Source: Oscarella lobularis (Eukaryota; Porifera; Homoscleromorpha; Homosclerophorida; Oscarellidae). Taken from it: a DNA stretch of 64,000 nucleotides. Location: the NCBI RefSeq assembly GCF_947507565.1, contig NC_089193.1, forward strand, positions 310,001 to 374,000, given 5' to 3'. Positions within the stretch are counted from its first letter, which is position 1. Each line of letters opens with the position of its first letter. The notes below the pieces were generated by a model. That model was not told the origin of the DNA. It was given only the letters and a program-made list of their open reading frames with translations, and did not search any database. The position numbers were made by a program, and so were the translations under genes. This document shows positions 32,708 through 44,700 of this stretch, piece by piece.

Positions 32708-35098
32708 ATGACTCCTCGATTCATCCTGGATCCGTCGCGCAGCAGAACGAGCTCGTTTGACAGCTTCGCGCCTAAACTCTCAGTCACGACTTCCGGGACA
32801 TTCTCGAGAAGCATCATGGCGAAGCGTCTCTCCGAATTGTGTCGAGATCTTCTCTGTCAGACGGACGACAGTCTATTAAGCCACGAAAAGTTGCTCCTTT
32901 TTCCTATGTCGTCGACAGGCGAGAGGATCCTAGTGTCGTCGCCCAGAGAACTTCCCTTTTCGATGGCCAATCAGCTGATCGAAGATTTGGCTAAGAGAGG
33001 TAAACTCACGTCGAACATTCTACGCGTCTTGATGACGTCGACGATAACGCGTCTGAATCTGACGTGCCTTCGATCGATCGACGACGAACCGACGTTTACC
33101 TCCCAATTGGCCAAGCAAGGTCACGTGGTCGACGTCGACTTGTCTTTCAGCCCGTGTCTCGGCAAACTGTCGATTCCATTCGTAAGCTCTCTCGCGCAAT
33201 CGTGTCGCAACACATTGCTCTCTTTCTCGGCGAGCTCTGTGGGCGGGTATGTTGGCATCGAATATCTACGCGACTTTTCACGTCTCTGTCATCTCGATGT
33301 CAGTTTCTCGTCGACGTCATGTGACGTCATTCGAGACTTGTGTGCCAACTTGACGGAACTCACCTATCTCGACGTGTCCGGCACGGACTTGAGTTGGCCT
33401 AAAGTTTTCGACTTCGCTTCAAACCTCACCCATCTTAAGCATCTCGGAATGAGTCATCTCTGGTTTCTAACAGACGACGAACAAATGATCTTTTTTGAGC
33501 CCGTGTTTAGACCGGATTGGGTGAAATCGTTCTTCAACCGCGTCCAAACTCTGACGTCATTAGATGTTTCGTCTGTCATTTGTGTCGATATTGAGAGCTC
33601 CGACATCCGGCGTCGAAGTGACGTGGAGCACATTGAAAGTGCACTGACTCTCACCATGGACGAAGTTCTCGCGAACGCTCCAAAATCTCTCACTCGTCTA
33701 GCAACGAGTTGGTGGTTCTCGGATCGAGTTTCAGCGGAGCTTGACACTGGAAAATATTCTTTTGAAGTCGTGCTATTCATAGCCGATCACCGAATCGGAA
33801 GCACATTGCTCTTTCGTGAAATAATTTCGCACTGGGAAGAGTCGATATCTTTACATAGCGTTATTTTGGATGAGTACTTGGCCATCGAGCAACCGTTGAC
33901 TCGTGCCCAACTGGAAATGATTTTGTCGAAAGGGCTCGAACTTCTTAATAGAAAGGATTCTCTTTGTGCGCTAAGCACCGTTTGCCGATCTATCGTGCGT
34001 CTACGTTCGCTATCTTCAGGTCTTATTTTTCGCAGACTTTTTGAAGAGACCGTGTTCCTGTTTCGGTGTCATTTCATGAAAGACGTCAGGACTTACAGTT
34101 CCGTCCATCAATACGTCTCGAGAATTCTTGCTGTAGTATCTGTAATTGAAGGGCGAGAGCACTGGAATGAGGTGCAGCCATTGTATGAAATCGTTCTCGA
34201 GTCACTCTTCGAGCCGTCGTTTTATGACCTCAAAGCGGATGGTGTCAGTGTAAAAGAGGAATTTACGAATCGTCTAATTTGGCATGTCGTCCAGAATGTG
34301 ATGGTTCCTTCCAAGTTGTCATTAGCGCACTCGGCTGCAGTGTTTATTCTGACTTTGTTCGACCGCTGTCGTTTATACCCGCAATATAGATTCATTGATC
34401 GCAGCTATGTCACATATGCCGGCAACAACGCTAGAAAAATCCTGGAAGCTTTTTTCGATTTTCTCACCGACAAACAGAGACAAGACTTTGTCTTGATTAA
34501 CAATTTTACTGAAATATTTTCGAAGCGTATTCTGGACGTCATTTCCGAGGCGTCAGAATATTATATGAAGCGGCGTACTGATTGGGAATTTGTTGATAAC
34601 GAGCTCTCGCATCGTTTTGCCGTTCTGCGTCTTATTTCTTCAAGGATTTCTCCTATTCAACGAAGCATTGTCGACAGTGGAGCGGTGTCGTCAGATGTAC
34701 AAGTGTGGGTTTTCGATCTGATGTGGCCGGAATGTCCACAGTCCGAAGCTTATTCGAGGTTAATGGCGTTACTGATAAGTTTGGCTGAAAATTCGATTTT
34801 GCGAAGCTCGTTGATTTCAATCCAATTAGTGCGTTGTCTTTGCCAATCTAATAAGGAATTTACTCGGTGTATAACTCTGCAGAAGAGTTATCTCGCCTGT
34901 CTTTTGCTTCTTAGCGAATCGGCGTCGTTAGGAGAAGCTGTCGATGGTGTATCTCGTCTCGCCGTTCATTTTCCCGCAAATGTTTGTAAATCTGAGCTAC
35001 TATCTTTTTCGATTGAGTCGCTGAAAGAAATGTCTCAATTTAGCAGACAACGAGTGGCTGAGTTCGGAAAGAAGTGTTTAGCGGTTCTCAAGCAGTAG
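32708..35098 (+). CDS. ZYG11-like leucine-rich repeat protein, paralog 2
   Basis: An intronless frame of 796 codons. The ATG at 32818 (CATCATGGCG, better context) aligns with the start of paralog 1, so the true protein may be about 759 residues. It shares with paralog 1 the MANQLIEDLAKRGKLT-type segment, VDVDLSFSPCLGKLSIPF and the leucine-rich repeats (FSRLCHLDVSFSS, LTELTYLDVSGTDLS, LKHLGMSHLWF), then a long helical region to the C-terminus. Family role: substrate receptor of cullin-2 ubiquitin ligase acting on N-terminal degrons; inferred here. The two paralogs are strongly diverged outside the repeats and lie about 15 kb apart in opposite orientation. Confidence 0.8.
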   Translation: MTPRFILDPSRSRTSSFDSFAPKLSVTTSGTFSRSIMAKRLSELCRDLLCQTDDSLLSHEKLLLFPMSSTGERILVSSPRELPFSMANQLIEDLAKRGKLTSNILRVLMTSTITRLNLTCLRSIDDEPTFTSQLAKQGHVVDVDLSFSPCLGKLSIPFVSSLAQSCRNTLLSFSASSVGGYVGIEYLRDFSRLCHLDVSFSSTSCDVIRDLCANLTELTYLDVSGTDLSWPKVFDFASNLTHLKHLGMSHLWFLTDDEQMIFFEPVFRPDWVKSFFNRVQTLTSLDVSSVICVDIESSDIRRRSDVEHIESALTLTMDEVLANAPKSLTRLATSWWFSDRVSAELDTGKYSFEVVLFIADHRIGSTLLFREIISHWEESISLHSVILDEYLAIEQPLTRAQLEMILSKGLELLNRKDSLCALSTVCRSIVRLRSLSSGLIFRRLFEETVFLFRCHFMKDVRTYSSVHQYVSRILAVVSVIEGREHWNEVQPLYEIVLESLFEPSFYDLKADGVSVKEEFTNRLIWHVVQNVMVPSKLSLAHSAAVFILTLFDRCRLYPQYRFIDRSYVTYAGNNARKILEAFFDFLTDKQRQDFVLINNFTEIFSKRILDVISEASEYYMKRRTDWEFVDNELSHRFAVLRLISSRISPIQRSIVDSGAVSSDVQVWVFDLMWPECPQSEAYSRLMALLISLAENSILRSSLISIQLVRCLCQSNKEFTRCITLQKSYLACLLLLSESASLGEAVDGVSRLAVHFPANVCKSELLSFSIESLKEMSQFSRQRVAEFGKKCLAVLKQ

Positions 35099-35376
35099 TT
35101 TGCAACAGAAACATTTAGTCGTGAAAAAGTCTGTATTGATTGGAGGAAGAACTGATTTGGTTAAGACATTCTGTAAAATGTGTTGCGAAAATTATTTTCT
35201 TTAATAATAATTTTTTCATAGTTACACAACTAGCTGTGACTTATACAAAAGTTCTTATATTTTACGTCCCATGCATGAAACGACTAGCCAGAGAAAATTG
35301 TCGTAGCCACTCCTTCAATTTATTTGACACGTGATTTCGTAATGCCTGTTTCGAATTAAAACGATGTCAGCTGGAG

Positions 35377-35449
35377 TCCCGGACTTTGTAGGGTAAACGC
35401 TTTTTCAACAAAAGACGAGTAAAAGCCGTTTACCCTACTAAATCCGGGA
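35377..35449. repeat. Short hairpin element
   Basis: Arms TCCCGGACTTTGTAGGGTAA and TTACCCTACTAAATCCGGGA (extended inward by CGCTTTT and its partner) pair with few mismatches around about 16 bases. It is related to the stem-loops at 23988-24058 and 63641-63711, but its flanks are different. Confidence 0.8.
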
Positions 35450-35499
35450 ATTTTCGCTTGGTCTATTGCTAGCAATATTGTGCGTGAAGAAAAGTATTT

Positions 35500-35640
35500 A
35501 CATGTACATCTAGATAATGCAAAATTGCTCTACCGGTAATTACAATGGTAAGAGTAATAAGGATCGCCCCTCTGGCCGCAGATTACTTAGGCTTCGTACG
35601 AATAACCAGTACTGCGAACAACTAAAGACCACTCAGCGGG
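35500..35640. repeat. Short dispersed repeat shared with 14870-14970
   Basis: The segment around CCTCTGGCCGCAGATTAC and CGTACGAATA resembles 14870-14970 in the same orientation. Both lie near a ZYG11-like gene, but one is downstream on the same strand and the other on the opposite strand, so it is not simply a copied 3' flank. Confidence 0.5.
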
Positions 35641-35919
35641 ATAGCTAAAAGCGATGGATGACGTGTAGCAGATAGTAGCCGGTGTGAACTTCGCTGCCAT
35701 TTGCGAACAAAATATTCGCTGCACGTGATTGGAAACGGCTACATATTTTATCGCTAAACAATCATTATTTTCTCACGACTTTAAAAAGAGCCTATCTAAC
35801 AAGTGAATAGAAAAAGTACACGCGAATGCGCTGATCCCGTTACGACACGCTGTGCAGCGAAAAAAAGCAGACACACGAAGACACGCCTCCAACTGACACG
35901 GTATCATCTGGCCAAGGGA

Positions 35920-37740
35920 CGTTCTTCGTCGAAGACTTTTGGCGAACCAAAATCTAGACAAAAAGGAGCCATTATCCGTTCAAAACAACTACGTACTTAC
36001 CAAAAAAGGGAAAAGTGAAGCGCGTCTGTGTTTGCGTGACCCAGGTCGCACCACGTGGAGGTCCAGACGCTTCGCAACCCAGTCGACCCTCACCAACGGC
36101 ATGAATTAGATCAGAACCCACCATAAGTGAGCCTCCGAGGTTGGTTGCCACCCCGGGAGACGGCTATCGCCACCGCCGAAGAGGCCCGCTCATCGTGTGC
36201 TCGACGTGGAGGAGAGCCGGCGAACGCCGACGCTGTCCCGTGTAAGACGGAGCGTGTTTTCCCAGTGCGAAAGCCCCTAGAGGTCTTAGGGATGTGCCTC
36301 TAATCACTTTCGCACCGTTGCTCCAGGACGTTGCGTCGGAATATCGCTCGCCCCTCTGGCTCCCTGTCTTCCAACGACTAACCAAGCGTACGAGCGAGTT
36401 CTCAAGCGACGGGGTTACGCAAAGAGGGAGAGCGCCGTGCACGACTTTATGCACTCCCTCGCGAACGATGACGCAAACTTTTCTCTCATTGGACGTCGGG
36501 TGTGCGTCATAAACCGCAACGATGTCACGCGAGACAGCGTTGCTTTTTGCACCTCTACGCTCAACCAAATAAGGCAATGATTGGAGCGATCACGCGCGTG
36601 CAGCGTTTCTCCCAAAAAAAAGGAAACAAGAGACGAGCACGTGCACGCGTGCATGGCCAAGATGTCGGATATGTGACGTCAACGTTTCGTTCACAATCTC
36701 AACGAAACGAGACGAAACGCGACGCAAAACGCTCAAATGCATTCGATCAAGTTCGCGTTCCGAAAGAAACGCGGCGAACTTGATGGAATCGTTGTAAAAT
36801 AGAGCTAGGACTCGTGATATCAAGTCGTAGATTCGTCTAATATCAGTTTAGGGCCCTAGAATCGAAGCAGAGAGCCACGCTTACATTGTCTTCGCTCGTA
36901 GAATCAAGAGGAACGCGCTCGTTTACCTGCGTTTCGCTTCGATTGCTTAAACGAGCTATCTGAACCGCTTGGACGCAGATTACGTCAGTTTTCGATCAAT
37001 CTTTAGTTGTGTAGGGACAATCGATCGCCTAAATCGCACAAAATTGGGAGACTAGCGAGAAAACATTTTAAGTCGAGCACGCTAAACAAAGATGGACGTC
37101 GAAACTAAACGTACCGGTATCCGAGCTTTCGCGACGTTTTGGCCCACCGAGCAGCGTCGAGCTTCCAGCTGCAAGACAGTGTTTTGACCTGCTCAACGCT
37201 GGATTGCTTAACGATGATGTTGCGTAAGGCGATCTCCTCGTAAACGTAAGAAACGTCTTAGGAAAGCGTTAGCGCTACGTTTTGTCTTCTGAATATTTTT
37301 CTCGTGTATTCAGTGCACTCGAAAGGCAGCAAAAGGCAGGAGAAGTCATTCCATAGTGCAATGAATCGCTACATGTATGTCACCTCAGCTTTTTCAGACG
37401 CTTGAGAATCAGTCAGAAATGGAACTAAACATTGTAAGTTGGTTAGAGAAATACTATATTTTTTCAAATAAAATTCTCAATGACTTATCTTTTTCCGAAG
37501 GCTTAGAGTCCTATGCGTTATAGGGTGCATATGATTTGAAAGGTCTCTGTTCGTTAATTCTCTCATTTGGATCGACGCACCAATGCCGTGCCAAGGTCTC
37601 AGAAGTCATTATCTCATCAAGACTTATCTACAACATTCAAATCTAAAACACCATCCTGTACAATTTAGTAGGTCTATATGTCTAAATTATATCTCTGATT
37701 ATATATCTTAATCTGTACTGTACAGTGATGTCAAGAAGGC
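35920..37740 (-). repeat. Dispersed repeat family 1, copy C (inverted)
   Basis: Reverse complement of the family. It covers the conserved block (36577-36164 holds the 137-codon open frame on the minus strand) and the left end of the B/C subfamily (37280-37740 equals 26160-26580 inverted). The left limit near 35920 is where similarity to copy B (about 27955) fades. Confidence 0.75.
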
Positions 37741-38773
37741 TTAGCGCGCCTTAGTCAAACAGAGCTCCGCAAAAGCCTGTTCGGTCAAAATATTACCGCC
37801 CATCATTCAAACATCTTACTTTCGTTCTTAAACTGGGGGTCAATGACAGCATGCGGATGTTCGTCCAGGCTTCTGGACTACCTACTAGCTGCCCGGTATA
37901 AATAAATCCAATGCATCAAACAAGCAGCCGGCGGCATCGCAAATGATTTGCCGCGGCCTGCCTGCAGTTTCTTAGCGTCGTCCCCAGACTCTCGCGTGTT
38001 ACGTTAGTGACGCGCGTGAGAGAGTCTGGGTACGAGGCTAGCATTTGCGGAGCGTTTGACACAGACATATATAGAATTGACTGTGTGAGCAGATCGAGTA
38101 GCGTCATTCTCAGAAACTCTCACGTACATGCAAAAATATAACGACGCAAATGTCCTTGCTCCTCGCGGTCTTCACTCAACTAAATGTGTACGAGAAACAA
38201 TAAAACGAGAAACAGTAGAAACGCACAAGAAGTAGAAAGCGTTGCTTATATCAGCGAAGGTCGCGATTAATTAACAAGGCCGTTACTTTCCTTATGATTC
38301 TGACGCGTTTGTGTGAGGGTCTTAGGAAGACGCTGAGAAGCGGAGCTCTCGGGTACATGCATTCCGGAGTCGTCTGATATTCTGCTGATATGCAATTCTC
38401 TGACGGTAAAAAGTTAGCAACACTCTCAACTTAGTGTGTGGTTCTTCTGTTATTCTTATTTTCTTATAAAATCTTCAGAGGCTGAGATCCTTTTAGTTGA
38501 GTGCAGATCGCGATTAACAAAGCCGCTCTCTTCCTTATTCTGACGCGTACCTGATAGGAAGACACTATGGCTTCCCTCGAACCTCTAGCTCACACGTTTA
38601 GTGCGCAGCTGCCCTGCAACGGCATGCATGACTAGGTACTAATTCGCTACATGGAAGCGGCGGAGTAAACTCAAGCTCTTATATTTGCACTAACTAAATT
38701 TCTGCAAAGAGTTTTTTCACGATCAGCTAGATGCAATCTAAATTTTCTTTGTTCTTCTGCGGGCTTTTTCTAT
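37741..38773. other. Intergenic, no gene recognised
   Basis: Holds an imperfect inverted repeat at about 37984-38030 (CCCAGACTCTCGCG against CGTGAGAGAGTCTGGG) and a pair of related blocks (around 38262-38310 and 38508-38555: GCGATTAA then CTTCCTTATTCTGACGCG-like) that look like a local duplication. No coding exon was recognised. Confidence 0.35.
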
Positions 38774-39125
38774 ATGTCAATGCTCGTCACGTCGACCAAC
38801 TCTCCTATTTTGCTGACGATTGCGTTTGGGTCGACATTGGCGAGGCAGTAGAGAGGCAAAAGTCGTCAAACGAATGCGATTTCTATCGAGTAGAAAATCG
38901 AGAATGCGTGCTGTCAGCTTTCCACGTCGAGCGAGTCCGTCGATAATGCGGTTGGCGACCGGCGAAGGCAAATAGGCGGAACACGCGTGATCTCCCGTGC
39001 AGAGAAGAATCTCGGCGACGGAGGGCAAAGGAAGAGCCGGTATTTCGCCCAGTGAAGACAAACAAGGAACGAAGAACGTTTCGCACAGGCTTTTGACAGC
39101 CCAGCGTGTTGAGATAAACGTCCAT
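38774..39125 (-). pseudogene. ZYG11-like paralog 1, broken 5' fragment
   Basis: Copies the first 120 codons of the gene at 15277-17712 with a few changes. A 7-base loss near 39103 (CCCAGCGTGTTG against CCCAATCGGACAGCGTGTTG) breaks the frame just after the start, and a base loss near 38854 breaks it again. The match ends sharply at 38774. The upstream flank to about 39400 is copied too, so this was a segmental duplication across the 5' end. Confidence 0.85.
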
Positions 39126-40899
39126 GTCGATTTTGATCCGGGTTTGGGATCACGTGACACCTACTTCGTCGAAACGTTAACGTTCTGACTGAATTTTTTC
39201 TCAAGACTCGTTTCGGCTATAGTGGAATGCTGTTCAAAGTCCCTATTCTAGGCGCTGGAGCTTTTACGAAAAAGTGAGGCTCCCCTAAGGGGTCTCACGA
39301 GCAGTTCTCCGCTTGCGAAACGGAACGTAAGGCTCGCATACGCGCAATTGTTATTCAGCTCAACGATACTCCAATGGGCTACCCTTTGATGGGAGCAGTC
39401 GACGCGTCTCAGTGGTTTCCGATGGCCCAAGAGTCGAATTTATCCGTGTGTCTTTCGAAGCTCGTCTCTCCTCAACCGTAAGTCGATCTTTTATCTCCTT
39501 TGTCTTCAAAAAAGCTTATAGGTTGTCCTCCTTACTGCTCAAAGTATAGAAGTGGGCGCTGTTCACAACGGCCGCTGCGAGCAAAATCCTGTGGTTCTAG
39601 TGGCACTGAACCCTCAAAAGGGGCCCCAGGTGTTCTCCTGACTTGTAAGTTCTGATTGGCCATAGTCCTTGTCTTTAAAATGTTAATGATGAGGTGACAT
39701 ACTCTTAGGCTATCTCTATATTTTTAGGTGCATGCTATTTTCAATTTTTCGTGGATTCTTCTTTTTCACATATGTCGCCTCTCGAATGTCGTAAACAATG
39801 TCGTAAGCGAATGCGTGAAGCTGGAATCACTTCCAAATGGCTCAAAACAGTTGTAAAGGGGGATAAACCGAACGGTATTTGATTCTCACTGATTCTTGAA
39901 TGCGGCATCGCGAAACAGAATGGAAAGCTACCTGACGCCACTTTGTGGTTGCGATTAAAGCCTCCGCTAATACGGCGTAGTCGATGCGTATCAGAGCTTT
40001 CCAAGAGCCGAGTTTATCAGCTTCTCTATCGAGGCTCGTTTCTCCTCCATCGCGTAAGTCAAAGGCTTTTTTCCGACGACTGTGATAATCCAATCGTCGT
40101 CATCGCAAATGACGTTGTTCCAGAAGCAAGCGCCAGTTTCAAAAGTGCAATCACCAGTAACCAGACCTATTAAAAAGTACGCATAAAACTTCTGTTTAAA
40201 TGCTATCTATCTTTGGTGTCTATTTTCATACCGAGAGTTGGCGGCGTCGTTTTGTTGGTAACCAAATATAATGATCATGTTTTTGGCTCTTTGTTTTACC
40301 TAGCTGATTTCATAAAAGATATTGACCTAAAGCCTAAAAAATTTTAACGTACAGTAGCGCTTAAGTAGTTCAAACTTTGACCTCATTAATACACAACTTT
40401 ACCGTGGACAGAATACGGACTTTGTCAATAAACAAAGTCTCTTTGAGCCTAAACTGTCGTAGAAACAATTTTAATTTCCTAGGTAACATGCAAACAGTAT
40501 AGAAGTATATTTTCTCTCTGACATGACCTGGCGCGAATTGTTAAATTCGTCTTATACAATGCATAATAGCAACTTAAGTTAAGAGGTCTGTATAGCAGTT
40601 ATTTCACCTTCTATTGGGTTTTGCATTCTATAGAGCCAAGTTCGCTAAAAGAAAAAGCCTTGCTCCATTTTCACTTCATGCACAAGCGTTTCTTATTGGA
40701 GGCGCTTTACAAACGGTAGAAGTGCTATTTCGTTTAATTTTAAATGTTCAGGCAAGGACATGCTTCGATCCGTTTACGGACACGCCAGAATGTACAAGTA
40801 TACGCAAGTTTCACCAATTTATCATAAGGCGGCCTTGACTCTGAAAGCTGGGTGAGCAAACTGTACAAACTTTGCTAATAGGGGTGATCCAAGATTCCT
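39126..40899. other. Duplicated ZYG11 flank and unrecognised sequence
   Basis: 39126-39400 copies 17713-17989. A plus-strand stretch at about 39302-39480 is open (for example DTPMGYPLMGAVDASQWF) and ends at CCGTAAGTC, a possible donor; a diverged relative of its end is at 39965-40062 with a similar GCGTAAGTC. These may be exons of a lost divergent gene. The frame at 40614-40838 shows no recognisable motif. The rest shows nothing I can name. Confidence 0.4.
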
Positions 40900-41410
40900 T
40901 CAATAATTGACTTTTGTCTCACATGAGCGCCTAATCATGTTATACCATAAAAGGAGATAATTAGCTCAGAAGCCGATCGTCTACTTTTTGTCGGCAGCAA
41001 CTGGAAGCGATACCAACGTTGAACGTCGGTTTTAATTGAGCCAAGTAAGAGTTTGCTTGCGCGGTATTTAGACGCACGTCCAACTCCCAGCACCGCACGC
41101 ATGCAGCAAGCGTCTTTGGCCCATAAACAAAGCGTTATTTTATCTGATGTCGCTTTGGTCACCCCTTAGCATTTGGCAAAAGAGCAGCCTTTAATTGGCA
41201 GCTTCGAGTTTGCTCGCATGACTGCGGCAGGGAAATTAACGCACTTAATATATCTAGCACCACGATCTCACATCGGTCGATCATGCATTTCTAGCCAACC
41301 TAGTGCAGAGTACAGTCTACGTCTTGAATGTAGACGGTAGCACCAGCTTGGCTTTTTATGTTTTGTCAGGATCTCACTGCTTTTGTTGCGAAAACGTATA
41401 TATACGCCCC
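40900..41410. repeat. Repeat family 2, second copy
   Basis: Matches 24885-25390 and 51965-52380 in order and orientation: TTGACTTTTGTCTCACATG, TTTTTGTCGGCAGCAACTGG, CGGTATTTAGACGCACGTCC, GTTTGCTCGCATGACTGCGG. It lacks the right part that carries the methyltransferase flank. Confidence 0.75.
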
Positions 41411-41764
41411 ATTCGTAGAAACGCCCCTATGTGAACTTCAGAGGCAATGGCTTGCTTCTACTCGACGACATACCCTTAGTACTTAGCAACTGATTTATTA
41501 CTTAGTAAACGCGTTTAGATATGGAAACGATCGGTTTAATGTCGAACAAAAAGCCGTGCTGGCGCCGCAAAAGCGTGGGAGCTTGGCCTCATGCAAACAG
41601 GGTTTAGCTCCTACTGGCAGGATAACGTGATCCACGCACCTCCCACCATAGGCGCGCATACTTCGCAGGCGCGCTAAAGTCGCGCCAAAGACACCTTGAC
41701 ACTCGTTCGATTTGTTTTGGTCATTAAAATGGAAGATTATTTTTAGAGTAAACCAGCTGTGCAC

Positions 41765-44700
41765 ATGAACTCTTTCGTCATCTTTCTTTGGAGCTTTTTT
41801 GCAGCGTCTGCCCTTGCCGTCGATGACAGCCCTCAATGTCTTTTCCTACAGTGTTCTAAGGTATAAATAGCTCGTGTTTGCGTAGGCGTTATCGGTTCAG
41901 CTGCTCGTCTTGCCTAAAGGGTGACGTTTTTACCTACAACATGACACTAAAGCAAAAACTTTGGACAGAAGAAACCGGTCGCGCTGAAAACTTTGCGCTT
42001 TCCTTTATGGCAAATGTCACGTGCTTGGCAGGTGTGCATATTTTTACTTGCACTTCTGTAGCAGACTGTATCGTTTTAGAGAGCTACCTTACCCCATATG
42101 AAAGTAACGGTCTTAAATATCACGTTGAGGTGTACAATCTCAGCTCGACTTCCGAATTCGGCGCAACCAATCAGTTTTCCCAAAAGTGACTAGTAAACAC
42201 GCTTGTATCGATTTGTCATTTATCTCCGTTTTAGTCATTCTTTGCTCAAGCAATTTGAAAATCCGTTTTACTTTGTTCAACTATCAAACGGAACTGTTCT
42301 ACGCGTCTTGCACATTCGCGACGATGATTTTCAAGTGACCAATTTCAAGAAATCGATTGCCAGCTTGTTTCAGACGTCGCTGTGCAAAGGAAGAAGCGAC
42401 ATTTTTGAAGAAGGCTCTAACAGTAAACGAAACGCTCACTACAAGTAAAACAGTTTTGAACGTGTTTGTCACATCGGCATAGTAAGTTGTCTTGTCGTGT
42501 TCTCTTTAGCGTTGTTCAAACTGCAAAGCGTCGACTTTCGGTTAGCAAGCGTTACAAATCTTCAGACGTTGAGAAATTTTCGTCCGGTTATGATGCAAAG
42601 CCTTCTGAGCTGGAATACAGCGAATTTCAAAAGACAATCCTAAGCCAACGCAGCATGATGCCAATCAAAATGATAGGCGTTCTTCAAACGTCACTTTACC
42701 AAAAACATCAAAGATCTTCAGCTGAGAATCTTTCTACAAACCGAATTCGTGTTAGACAAGACTTTTCAGTCAGGCTTCTACGGCGCCGTAAGGTTCAGCA
42801 GAAAAGATCGGCGGAGTTTGTAAGAGTCGAAGATACCCACGGATTGCAGGTTAGCTCTTCTGAAGGAAAACTAGTAAAGGGTAAGCTAGCGTTGCAGACG
42901 TCTTACTCATAAAAGCGATTATTTCTAATTAGCTGACGTCATTAAACGAAAACTTGGAGTGATCAAATCGGAATTGCCTGACGTGCGCCTCTTACTCGAA
43001 AATCTTCAAGAAAATTACAGTAGAGTTTGTAAGCAAATTCGAAAAAGTGCGAAAAATTACTTAGGCTTCTTGCATGCACAGACGATAGCATTGCACCGTT
43101 GGTGGAATTGGAGGGTCTCTGTGAGGAGAATTTGTGCACAAGTGAAGTAAAAACGCCCTTCAGCGATGCTCTCGTTACAGCATTTTTTACTGTAAGTAAA
43201 GTAAAAATAATAGAAAAAAGCTGATACTCTACCTTTCGCCTTTCCAGAGGTGGTTTGTTCTTCTTGCACGATCAGCCATTTACTAAACGTTTATCCCTTT
43301 ACACAGATTTACCTGTATTTTATAGGCGAGCTAAGTTGTCTTTTGCTCCTCTTGTGGCACGACAAATTTTGGCATGCAGTTATCTCTAACGATATTAAGA
43401 GAGCGTTGTCTTTCTTTTTATAGAATGAATCTCAACGTGAACAGCTGCTTCCTCTCCTAGTCGCATCAGGAACGCGCAGAGCTCGGCAGGTACGAAATGT
43501 TTTTACGTATTATTTCTATAAAAGCAACGTATCAAAGGTGATTGCAGCGCTGTTAGAAGATCCCCTATCTTCAGGCGTGAGCCTGACAAATCTTCTCTCA
43601 AGTGTTTCGTACTTGCGCAACCCTAGCAACCAGTTTTTATCGCTGGTCACGCGTCTTGTCAATGAAGGTAATGATGCTTTTGTTGAAGAAGCGGCATTAG
43701 CTTTAGGGGCACTTGCTCGAGGAGCGGTCGAGCCAGCGTCTAGAATCGCTGTCCAATTCTTGATTGGAAAACTTCATTCCAGAAGCATTGTTTCACAAAA
43801 GGTCGCATTTCTCCTAGCGTTAGGAAATGCGGGAAACGCGGACGCTGTTGAACCAATAGTGAAAACGATAGAGAATGGAATTGCGTCGGAGGAAGTTAGA
43901 AAAGCCGCGGCGTTAGCTATAGGTCATTTAGCTGAGGTAGACCAACCACGCGTTGTAAATCTTCTTCTCGATCACTTTGCGAGAAACTCTTCAAAAGCTT
44001 TCGCTCAATGTTTTCTGAGCGTTTTAAGAATCCTGAGCAAACGATCGTGGAGCGAGGATTCTTCTTCTAGAATTTCAATTGCACTTGAGAAAGCATTTGC
44101 ACTGACGAATGATAGTTATAGTCAAAAAATGAGAAGTGCGCAAGCGGAATCCAAAAAACGACTACGGAGAGACGAAGTATCTACTGATTGGGCTGACGGC
44201 GATCCTCTCTACAACAGCATTGCAAGTCAAAGCAGTCGACAAGACGAAAAGAATCACTACAAATCCCACGTGGCTCGCTTGTACGGAACAACTTTTGGAA
44301 ATTCGTCATCGTTTAACATGAGCTTTGTCTCTGGTATTTTTGCTGGTGCCAACTTGGACAACGAACCGTTTGGACTAGTGTTTGCCAAAGCCGTTGCAGC
44401 GGCAAGCGTCTTTGGGTATAATTTTGATATCTTGGACGCGTATGCATCCCTGACCGTAAACAAAAAATCGGCAACGGTGAAGCAATTTTTACGTTTGGGT
44501 CCCTTCACTATAATACCGTACAAGACTGCTGACTTTCCGCTTTGCACTGCACGGTCTTCTGATATCGGACAAACGACAATTACCCTGTTTTCCCTAAATT
44601 TTGATATACCTCTTACATTTGGACTCTCTGCTTCTCTTAACCTTCGCAGTGCGGTTACTTTTGCAGCTACTTTGGGGTATGAGGTGTGCCCTTCGTCGTC

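Noticed and set aside
40614-40838. 74-codon frame that might be a membrane protein piece
   Set aside because: The hydrophobic part is short, no family is recognisable and no flanking exons were found.
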